Part shown: piece by piece, positions 1 through 6,360 of the stretch | Layout of the letters: each line of letters opens with the position of its first letter | Numbering within the stretch: position 1 is the first letter of the stretch | Source: an uncultured Pirellula sp. | GTDB taxonomy: Bacteria > Planctomycetota > Planctomycetia > Pirellulales > Pirellulaceae | Direction of reading: 5' to 3' | DNA length: 56,798 nucleotides | Assembly: GCA_903892355.1 (NCBI GenBank) | Contig: CAITIE010000092.1 | Location: forward strand, 1-56,798 | Notes under the pieces: generated by a model | The model's database searches: none | What the model was told of the DNA's origin: nothing | The model's input: only the letters and a program-made list of their open reading frames with translations | Program-made: the position numbers and the translations under genes

Positions 1-6
1 ATCATA

Positions 7-90
7 AACGCAGCGCGGGAACAGCTGAGGACAGCTGTTCTACGGTTGTCCAATGTAGAGCAGTTGTCCTCAACTGCTCTCGCCCTGCGT
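7..90. repeat. 84-bp REPIN-like palindromic repeat, copy 1
   Basis: This 84-bp unit recurs at 184-267 with one mismatch. It holds two perfect hairpins. The first, 19-40, has a 9-bp stem GAACAGCTG/CAGCTGTTC and loop AGGA. The second, 58-79, has stem GAGCAGTTG/CAACTGCTC and loop TCCT. The unit ends (ACGCAG at 8-13, CTGCGT at 85-90) and the inner TCTAC/GTAGA are also complementary, so the whole element is an imperfect palindrome of two related halves. That is the architecture of a REP doublet (REPIN). No RAYT transposase gene is visible in the window. Confidence 0.8.
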
Positions 91-183
91 CACCATCAGA
101 AAACAGTTGCGAGCTATTGCGCCGTCCCAATAAGTCGCCGACTCGTAGCCGTTCGGTAAGATTGGAACGTTACGAAAATGATG

Positions 184-267
184 AACGCAGCGCGGGAACA
201 GCTGAGGACAGCTGTTCTACGGTTATCCAATGTAGAGCAGTTGTCCTCAACTGCTCTCGCCCTGCGT
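184..267. repeat. 84-bp REPIN-like palindromic repeat, copy 2
   Basis: Direct copy of 7-90, displaced by 177 bp and in the same orientation. One base differs in the central spacer (A instead of G at 225). Both 9-bp hairpins are intact, at 196-217 and 235-256. The 93 bp between copies is unique sequence. Copy 2 ends 30 bp from the 3' end of the convergent larE-like gene, so it could also act as a terminator or mRNA-stabilising structure for that gene. Confidence 0.8.
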
Positions 268-296
268 TAACCTCAGGAAGCCGCTGGAAGCTAAAC

Positions 297-1157
297 CTAC
301 GATCCAGCTGGCAGGACTCGATTCATCGATCCACTCGATCGTCCACCGAGATCCAACGTCACGTACTTGAACCCCAGCGATTCTGCGTGAGCAACGATGC
401 GACTGCGAGTCTCGTCGGCGAGTACGCGACCTAAATCCTGAGCATGGATCTCGATACGGAGCAAACCGTCCGCATGCAACCTCGCTCGTACATCTTGAAA
501 GCCTTCGCTCGCTAACCACAACTCCATCGATTCGATGCTGCGAAGTCGTCCCAAGGTGACCACTTGGCCGTACGCGATGCGACTGGATAAACATGGACTC
601 GCTGGCTTGCCAGCGACAGCCAATCCCCAATGATGCGCCAGGCGACGGACTTCCCCTTTGCCCATCCCAAGCTCGGCCAATGGAGCCAGCACGCCCCATT
701 CGGCTGCAGCTCTCAACCCAGGGCGATAGTCCCCTAAATCATCGTGATTCGTGCCGGACACCATGCACTGATAGTTTTCTGCATCGGCCCAAGCTCGAAT
801 CGTCGAGTACAACGTCGACTTGCAATGAAAACATCGATCGGGATTGTTGCTGACGTAGGCTGAGTTCTGCAACTCCGTGGTCTCCACAACAACATGTCGG
901 ATCCCGATGTCCCGGGCTATTTGTTCTGCGGATTGGCGGTCTGATACAGGAACCGCAGGAGAATGACTCGTCCACGCCACAGCGTTTTCCCCAAGTGCTC
1001 GAAACGCTGCTGCTGCAACCACAGCGCTGTCGACACCTCCTGAAAATGCAACGATCACCGAAGCTCGCTCTCGAATCCAATTCACCAGCAACTCTGCCGA
1101 CGTAGCAACATCGCGCGCATCCGCGCCGGAAATGGGTTCATCTGTGGTGTGACTCAT
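297..1157 (-). CDS. larE: LarE-type ATP-dependent sulfur transferase (PP-loop)
   Basis: LarE adenylates and thiolates the pyridinium dicarboxylate precursor of the nickel-pincer nucleotide cofactor of lactate racemase and its relatives; it is cytoplasmic. The 286-aa product has the PP-loop SGGVDS at residues 39-44, PDRCFHCK at 106-113, GDYRPGL near 143 and ASPCLSSR at 186-193. Cys189 aligns with the sulfur-donor cysteine of Lactobacillus LarE. The added Cys109 and Cys112 match the three-cysteine class reported to hold an iron-sulfur cluster. The C-terminus has the family-typical YVTLDLGG-R-SG-MN stretch. I start at the ATG at 1157, which leaves a normal length; an in-frame GTG at 1229 would add 24 unrelated residues. 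No larB or larC is in the window, so the target enzyme is unknown. Confidence 0.85.
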   Translation of the reverse strand: MSHTTDEPISGADARDVATSAELLVNWIRERASVIVAFSGGVDSAVVAAAAFRALGENAVAWTSHSPAVPVSDRQSAEQIARDIGIRHVVVETTELQNSAYVSNNPDRCFHCKSTLYSTIRAWADAENYQCMVSGTNHDDLGDYRPGLRAAAEWGVLAPLAELGMGKGEVRRLAHHWGLAVAGKPASPCLSSRIAYGQVVTLGRLRSIESMELWLASEGFQDVRARLHADGLLRIEIHAQDLGRVLADETRSRIVAHAESLGFKYVTLDLGGRSSGSMNRVLPAGS

Positions 1158-1297
1158 CGAAAACCTGATCTGCTGGATCCCCAAAGGGGCATGCTTTTTC
1201 GGCGAGAAAACCACAGCGGTTCCTCGCACGAAAATGCACCAGCAATTATAGCTCGATCCGAGAGTGTGCAGAGAGGTTCCGTCACAAGCAGCAACGA

Positions 1298-2239
1298 TTA
1301 CTTGGAAACAATCTCGCGGTAGTACGAAATCGTGCGTTTCAGTCCCTCTTCGAGTCGGACTTGTGGCTCATATCCAAGCAGTTTTCGAGCGAGCGTAATG
1401 TCTGCCAAACTCTCTCGAACATCCCCCAGCCGCGCCGGTAGAAAATCTGGTTCGATCGACTTGCCTAGCAACCCACCAAGTAGTTTCAGCAACTGCAACA
1501 ATGTCGTCTGTCCACCATCGGCAATGTTGAAAACTCGCCCACCGATGTTAGGTCGCTCACTGGCCAACAGATTCCCATGGACCACATTGGAGACGTACGT
1601 AAAGTCCCGCGATTGCAATCCATCCCCGTAGATCGATGGCTTTTCTCCGCTCAGAATTCGACTCACAAACAGTGGAATCACGGCGGAGTAAGGGCTATCC
1701 GGATCCTGCCTTGGCCCATAAACGTTGAAGTACCGCAACCCAACCGTCTCCATTCCGAAACTATGAAAGTATGCTTGGCAATAATACTCACCCGCGAGTT
1801 TCGCAACCGCGTACGGCGATAATGGTGACGGCAAGTCGGACTCCCGCTTCGACGATGTCGGTTGATCTCCGTACGCCGCGCTGCTGGCGGCATACACAAA
1901 CCGCTTTACTTTGGCTTGCATGCTATGATGCAGCATGCTCAATGTTCCTGTGACGCACGCATGATTCGTATCGAGTGGTTTCTCGAGCGACATTTGGACG
2001 GAAGCTAATGCGGCTTGATGGAACACTCGCTCCACTCCAGAGACAGCTTCTTTCACTGCGATCGCATCGTTGATGTCACCTTCGATCAATTCAATTCGAT
2101 CCAGAACCTCGTCCAGATTCTCGCGCTTGCCCGTGGAAAGGTTATCCAAAACCCTAACCTTGTGGCCAGCGTCCAAGAGTCCTCGGACAATATGCGAGCC
2201 AATAAAGCCACATCCACCTGTCACCAAGCATCGAGCCAT
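1298..2239 (-). CDS. NAD-dependent sugar-nucleotide epimerase/dehydratase (extended SDR)
   Basis: A 313-aa extended short-chain dehydrogenase, probably a UDP-hexose or UDP-N-acetylhexosamine 4-epimerase. The Rossmann motif GxxGxxG is at residues 8-14. The acidic LDNLSTG at 31-37 marks NAD preference. The catalytic Ser lies in AASSAAYGD near 118-126, with Tyr143 and Lys147 in SPYAVAKLAG. The sugar-binding half has RYFNVYGPRQDP. Length matches GalE/WbpP-type enzymes. A good ribosome-binding sequence (GGTAGGAAA) directly precedes the ATG. It lies downstream, on the same strand, of a CpsD-like protein and an ExeA-like ATPase, which suggests cell-surface polysaccharide synthesis. Substrate specificity cannot be read from sequence alone. 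Confidence 0.88.
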   Translation of the reverse strand: MARCLVTGGCGFIGSHIVRGLLDAGHKVRVLDNLSTGKRENLDEVLDRIELIEGDINDAIAVKEAVSGVERVFHQAALASVQMSLEKPLDTNHACVTGTLSMLHHSMQAKVKRFVYAASSAAYGDQPTSSKRESDLPSPLSPYAVAKLAGEYYCQAYFHSFGMETVGLRYFNVYGPRQDPDSPYSAVIPLFVSRILSGEKPSIYGDGLQSRDFTYVSNVVHGNLLASERPNIGGRVFNIADGGQTTLLQLLKLLGGLLGKSIEPDFLPARLGDVRESLADITLARKLLGYEPQVRLEEGLKRTISYYREIVSK

Positions 2240-2444
2240 TTTCCTACCACCTAATCAAGTACGGTGAATGCAAAGCCAGCCACGAATCAACCACTCATGG
2301 AACACGAGAGTGGTATATCAAGCTATCCTCGACAGACGCAACGCCGTTTCCCACCGAATAGCCAGCATTCAGGCGGAATTCACTCCCGATTCGACCGTCG
2401 CGATACGAGGCTTGCAGCGAGTGTGACTCAGAAGGATTCGTCCC

Positions 2445-3029
2445 TTAAGACTGGCGATCGAGAACCCATGCACCTAGAAAACAGATCCCATTCTGCTGGT
2501 GCTTTGACAAGGTTCGAGCCATCCGTTGCATTCCGAATTTAGTCCCGTGGGAGGGGGGGATGAGGACCACGACCCCATCACATAACCGACCCAGTCGCTC
2601 CAGACGAAACGAATCCAAACCGTCCAAATCAAGAATGGTTATTCCGTGTTGCCGGCGAAGGACCGGCAAAGCGGAAAGCTCTTTCAAGGATTGCTTGTAT
2701 TCCGGTGAGCCCGCAGGGTACTCTTGGTCGATTCGCTCCCAACTCCATCGCGTCACGGAAGTCTCATCCGTCGAGCAGTCATCCGCTGGACTTCCATGAG
2801 TCCCATCGATGAATGCCGTCGTTCGCCCGGTTCGCTCTGCGATTCGGCCCGCCAACTCGTAGGCGAGACGGGATTGTACGCTCGCAGGAAGACCATCCAA
2901 ACAAACCACCCCCATCAGAAAGTTGGGAATTCTTCGTATTGAACGACACAGTCCATCCAATGGAACTCGCATGAACTCGAACGACTTCGAGTCCAACTCA
3001 CCACCGTACAATATCACTGGGCTCGTCAT
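2445..3029 (-). CDS. CpsD/MinD-like protein with a degenerate P-loop
   Basis: This 194-aa protein resembles the P-loop ATPase domain of bacterial tyrosine kinases and co-polymerase partners (CpsD/Wzc C-terminal domain). The N-terminal 'SKSFEFMRVPLDGLCRSIRRI' zone resembles the region preceding the ATPase in CpsD. The expected Walker A is replaced by GLPASVQSR at about residues 46-54, with no GK[ST] signature. A Walker-B-like strand, ITILDLDGLD, follows near 135, then VVVLIPPSHG. No tyrosine-rich C-terminal tail is seen. It lies 57 bp downstream of the ExeA-like ATPase gene on the same strand, so the two probably act together. Catalytic activity is doubtful; a regulatory or scaffolding pseudo-ATPase is my inference. 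No ribosome-binding sequence is obvious. Confidence 0.6.
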   Translation of the reverse strand: MTSPVILYGGELDSKSFEFMRVPLDGLCRSIRRIPNFLMGVVCLDGLPASVQSRLAYELAGRIAERTGRTTAFIDGTHGSPADDCSTDETSVTRWSWERIDQEYPAGSPEYKQSLKELSALPVLRRQHGITILDLDGLDSFRLERLGRLCDGVVVLIPPSHGTKFGMQRMARTLSKHQQNGICFLGAWVLDRQS

Positions 3030-3086
3030 CGATCAAGCAATCCCGGCTAACGGAGTAAGACCCACGTAAAGCTACCAAAACACGTA

Positions 3087-5105
3087 TTAGGATTGCCTCA
3101 GCTTGGCGAAAAGCTGAGCATAGGGATGCAGTTTGACCCGAGTCCCAGCGGATACGCTCGGACGCGTTACCGTCGCGGTACCTCCCTCGGTATCCTCCTC
3201 CACCACAATCACATCGCGATCATCTCCACTTTCAACGATCGCATGCTGCGCTGTCGGACCACCCGCGAAACCTAACTCTGTCCGATCGGCTCGACGTGTC
3301 GTTGCAACGCTATCGAATCCTTCGGCCTGCGAATCCTCTAGAACCAGTTCCGTCGAATCGCTAAGCGTGCAAATGCGTCCAGCGAACGATTGATCGGGAT
3401 CGATCGTGATCGCGCTCATGTTCATGTTCGAGACCAAGTCTCGCATCTCTTCTTCGATCTGCTGCTCGATCTCTTCGAAACTTTGCTCGGACAGGTTCGA
3501 CACATACTCACTGGACGGACTCGACTCGGGCCCCAGTTCAGGAATCACTGGGTTGACGCCAGGATCCAACTCCCGATGCCACTCGAGGAAATTCTCCGCG
3601 TCCGGGTATGCCATCGATGCATGCGGCCGATGGATCGAAGCAAATTGATTTGCATCGTGGTTCAGGTTCCCATACGCCATCCCGGAATAGCTTTGGTAGC
3701 TTTTCGACGACTGCACTGGAATCGTGAACTCTTCATCGAAATCCTCGTTGTAAGCCGTAAGCTGTTCGTCGGCTCGAACCTGCGGTTCCACGCGCCCAAC
3801 CTCAGGGTTACCAATCGGCGGTAATGGCTTGCCCAACGGCGCAGTATCGCTAACACGGCTGGTCTCACCAGGAAGCGAGTCGATCGACTCCATGTCGCGA
3901 ATGCTATTTTCTAGGGCCGCTGCTGGCGGGAGCGTTACGGGTCGTGGTGGAGTCACAGAATTTCGAACGTACGACTCTTCTGCCGTGAAATCTTCATCCT
4001 CGAGCGAACCGAATTCGACGATTGAAGACGAGTCATTCGATACTACAGACCGATTGTTTTGCAGTCCGCCGGAAACTAAGGTGCCTTGGATATTCGCCGT
4101 CGCGGTTGGCTGCTGTGCGGTCGACCGCACAGCATCGACGCTGGGCAAGGTCTGCTCGAACGCCAACGGAGTCGACGCGTTATGAGACAATGTATTTCCA
4201 TAGGGAACGACGGTGATGGTCCCAACTTCATACGCGCTCGACGGAGCTGACAAATTGCGATCCGCCGGAACTGTCGGTTCACTCCATGGATTCGGTAGCT
4301 GCTGCAAAATGCACCATGCTTGGCTGATCAACGCGGCCGAAATCGGCTTGATCCGTTCCGCTGCCCCTTGCAGGAACGCTTGGTCGGCCAATTGGTCGAT
4401 GAGTCGTGGTATACCGTCAGAACCGCGGTAAAGCGCATCGACCGCATCGCGAGTCATGGCACTTTGAATGTTCACCCCGCACAGCTCCACCTTGTGCTGG
4501 ATATAGCGAGCAGTCTCGTCCATCCCCAACGGTGTCAAGTAACATCGCCCTGCCAACCTTTGATTCAGCGACTCCATCTGCGGATGGGAAAGGATATCTT
4601 CGAGTTTCATGGTTCCGCACAGGACCAATCGGACCCGCGGTACACCATTTCGAACGATGTTGGTCAACAATCGCAGTTCGTCGAGCAACTTAGGCACCAG
4701 CGTCTGCGCCTCGTCCACGACCAGCACCAACGCCTCGGATTGCGATTCGGTGAAGGACTGCAATCGATTCATGAGCGTCAGGCGCAGCTCCCCTTCGGAC
4801 TTCTCTCGATAGGGCAAGCGCAGTTCATAGAGCAAGCTTTGCAGCAGTGCGCGCCGTGTGCAGATCTGCGAACTGGCCAGCATCACCACTTCGAAGCTCT
4901 TCCGGAAACTATCTGCGATCCGCAAGCAGCACATGGTCTTGCCCAAACCGGTACCGCCGATAATCGCTACCGGACCTTCTCCCCGGTGAATGCACCGGGA
5001 GGCCGTTTGATACGCTTGTTCGATGCTGGTCGCAGGAAAGTAACGGTCCAACGTCGGGACGGTTAGGAATGGTCGTTTGTCAAAACCGAAGAAAGTCTCG
5101 TACAT
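3087..5105 (-). CDS. ExeA/GspA-like AAA ATPase with long acidic tail
   Basis: Residues 1-270 form an ExeA-type AAA+ ATPase: an N-terminal MYETFFGFDKRPF typical of the family, Walker A GGTGLGKT at 50-57, Walker B LVLVVDEAQ at 127-135, an arginine region (LNQRLAGRCYL) and a C-terminal lid with GIPRLIDQLADQA. Such ATPases remodel peptidoglycan or drive assembly of secretion and exopolysaccharide systems, including XrtA/PEP-CTERM loci. The remaining 400 residues are low in hydrophobics, rich in Ser, Asp and Glu, and look disordered. There is no transmembrane segment or peptidoglycan-binding domain of the usual ExeA C-terminus. It begins the minus-strand run that continues into the CpsD-like gene and epimerase. 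Total length, 672 aa, is longer than typical. Confidence 0.82.
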   Translation of the reverse strand: MYETFFGFDKRPFLTVPTLDRYFPATSIEQAYQTASRCIHRGEGPVAIIGGTGLGKTMCCLRIADSFRKSFEVVMLASSQICTRRALLQSLLYELRLPYREKSEGELRLTLMNRLQSFTESQSEALVLVVDEAQTLVPKLLDELRLLTNIVRNGVPRVRLVLCGTMKLEDILSHPQMESLNQRLAGRCYLTPLGMDETARYIQHKVELCGVNIQSAMTRDAVDALYRGSDGIPRLIDQLADQAFLQGAAERIKPISAALISQAWCILQQLPNPWSEPTVPADRNLSAPSSAYEVGTITVVPYGNTLSHNASTPLAFEQTLPSVDAVRSTAQQPTATANIQGTLVSGGLQNNRSVVSNDSSSIVEFGSLEDEDFTAEESYVRNSVTPPRPVTLPPAAALENSIRDMESIDSLPGETSRVSDTAPLGKPLPPIGNPEVGRVEPQVRADEQLTAYNEDFDEEFTIPVQSSKSYQSYSGMAYGNLNHDANQFASIHRPHASMAYPDAENFLEWHRELDPGVNPVIPELGPESSPSSEYVSNLSEQSFEEIEQQIEEEMRDLVSNMNMSAITIDPDQSFAGRICTLSDSTELVLEDSQAEGFDSVATTRRADRTELGFAGGPTAQHAIVESGDDRDVIVVEEDTEGGTATVTRPSVSAGTRVKLHPYAQLFAKLRQS

Positions 5106-5435
5106 TCGCGCAGTTCCACATTATTAATGCTAGCAACACAGAGCCGCCCAGCCACTCTGATCCTTCATCGTGGGATCGGCAGTCGCTAACCCGCAACATG
5201 AACCTATTCGCTTTATTCGGCAGAGTTTAACGCCATCGCGGTACGAGATCGTCGCAAGAAAAAAAGCACGGTACGAATCCGAACCACGCGTGTTAGCAAG
5301 TGGCAACTGGACGCTCGAGCCCGAAATCCCCCGATGCTAGTCATGATCGAAGCCATGAATCGCTCACTTCGGTAAGCCCCCGCCACCCGGCGCTGACGCT
5401 GAGGGCTCCGATGGGATTCGCTTTGCGAATCTATG
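5106..5435. other. Intergenic region without a convincing gene
   Basis: About 330 bp between the ExeA-like gene and the repeat at the rarD 3' end. A 78-codon minus-strand reading frame spans 5213-5449, but it has no ribosome-binding sequence, is compositionally odd (many Arg and Ser) and has no recognisable domain, so I do not call it. The stretch at 5370-5425 (GCCACCCGGCGCTGACGCTGAGGGCTCC region) is GC-rich and partly palindromic, like intergenic repeats common in planctomycetes; that similarity is from memory. It must also carry the promoter of the ExeA-like gene. Confidence 0.4.
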
Positions 5436-5479
5436 CACACTACCGTCACACTTCCGTCACACTACCGTCACACTTCCGA
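5436..5479. repeat. 11-bp tandem repeat, four units
   Basis: Four head-to-tail units of CACACTNCCGT: CACACTACCGT, CACACTTCCGT, CACACTACCGT and CACACTTCCGA. The A/T alternation gives a 22-bp higher-order period. The last unit overlaps the stop codon and final residues of the rarD-like gene (stop at 5468-5470), so array length changes could alter the C-terminus of that protein. Confidence 0.75.
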
Positions 5480-6346
5480 CTTGGAAGTTATCCGTTTTTC
5501 GCGTTGCCACTGGTAGAACGCGACGCCACTAAAAATCGCTAAGGCTAACCAAACACAGCAGAAGCCCGCGACACGGTATCGGTCCAAGGGCTCCCGATCG
5601 AACCACGCCCCAAGTGCAAACTGCAAGGTTGGACCGACGTATTGAAGCATCCCCATCAAGACCAACGGCACGTGCTTGGAGGACGATGCGAACAGCAGCA
5701 ACGGCAACGTCGTGATAGGGCCACCCAAAGCCAACAAGCCCAACGTCGAACCCGAGTACCGATTCGGTTGTTGCCAGAACAGATACCCCAAGTAGACCAC
5801 AGCGATCGGGGCCAAGATCGCCGTCTCCATACCCAGTCCCGAAACTGCGGGTAGCTTCGTCTGTTTCTTCACAACCCCATAGAACGCAAATGATATCGCC
5901 AGAGCGATGGAAACCCATAGTCGCTCGCTGGTCATCGCGCTCAAAAACAATCCGGAACCCGCAATGGCGACCGCCAACCACTGCAATCGGCCAAGGCGTT
6001 CGTGGAACAGGACAACACCTAGGACGACGCTTACCAGAGGATTGATGAAATACCCCAAGCTGCTATCGACGACGGCTTGGTTCAAGACCGCCCAAATGAA
6101 GACGAGCCAGTTGATGCTGATCAGCACCGCCGCGAGCGCAGCCAATGCGACACGGCGAGGGTTTTTCAGCGTCTCTCGGATGTCGTTCCATTGCCCCAGC
6201 CACGTGACGCAGATGCAAAGGGTCAATAAGGACCACAGGATCCGATGGCAGATGATCTCCAAAGGATCCACATGCTTTAAAAATTTCCAGTAAAGAGGAA
6301 AAATGCCCCACAGGACGAACGCCGATAGGGCTTGGAAAATGTACAA
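5468..6346 (-). CDS. rarD: RarD-type EamA-family permease
   Basis: A 292-aa polytopic inner-membrane protein of the EamA/DMT superfamily, RarD subfamily. The opening ALSAFVLWGIFPLYWKFLKHVDPLEIICHR is characteristic of RarD: the W-G-x-x-P-x-Y-x-K pattern followed by the HR-x-x-WS motif. Around ten hydrophobic segments follow, including GYFINPLVSVVLGVVLFHERL. The natural substrate of RarD proteins is not established; the chloramphenicol-sensitivity name is historical. The start codon is TTG at 6344-6346, preceded by GGAG about 7 bases upstream. The start lies only 14 bp after the stop of the S46 peptidase gene, so the two are almost surely co-transcribed. The C-terminus overlaps an 11-bp tandem repeat. 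Confidence 0.88.
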   Translation of the reverse strand: MYIFQALSAFVLWGIFPLYWKFLKHVDPLEIICHRILWSLLTLCICVTWLGQWNDIRETLKNPRRVALAALAAVLISINWLVFIWAVLNQAVVDSSLGYFINPLVSVVLGVVLFHERLGRLQWLAVAIAGSGLFLSAMTSERLWVSIALAISFAFYGVVKKQTKLPAVSGLGMETAILAPIAVVYLGYLFWQQPNRYSGSTLGLLALGGPITTLPLLLFASSSKHVPLVLMGMLQYVGPTLQFALGAWFDREPLDRYRVAGFCCVWLALAIFSGVAFYQWQREKRITSKSEV

Positions 6347-6360
6347 GCAATACTCCGATC

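Noticed and set aside
4320-5066. 248-codon plus-strand frame opposite the ExeA-like gene
   Set aside because: Shadow of the coding strand; no start signal or domain.
5213-5449. 78-codon minus-strand reading frame in the spacer before the ExeA-like gene
   Set aside because: No ribosome-binding sequence, skewed amino-acid composition and overlap with the tandem repeat; no domain seen.
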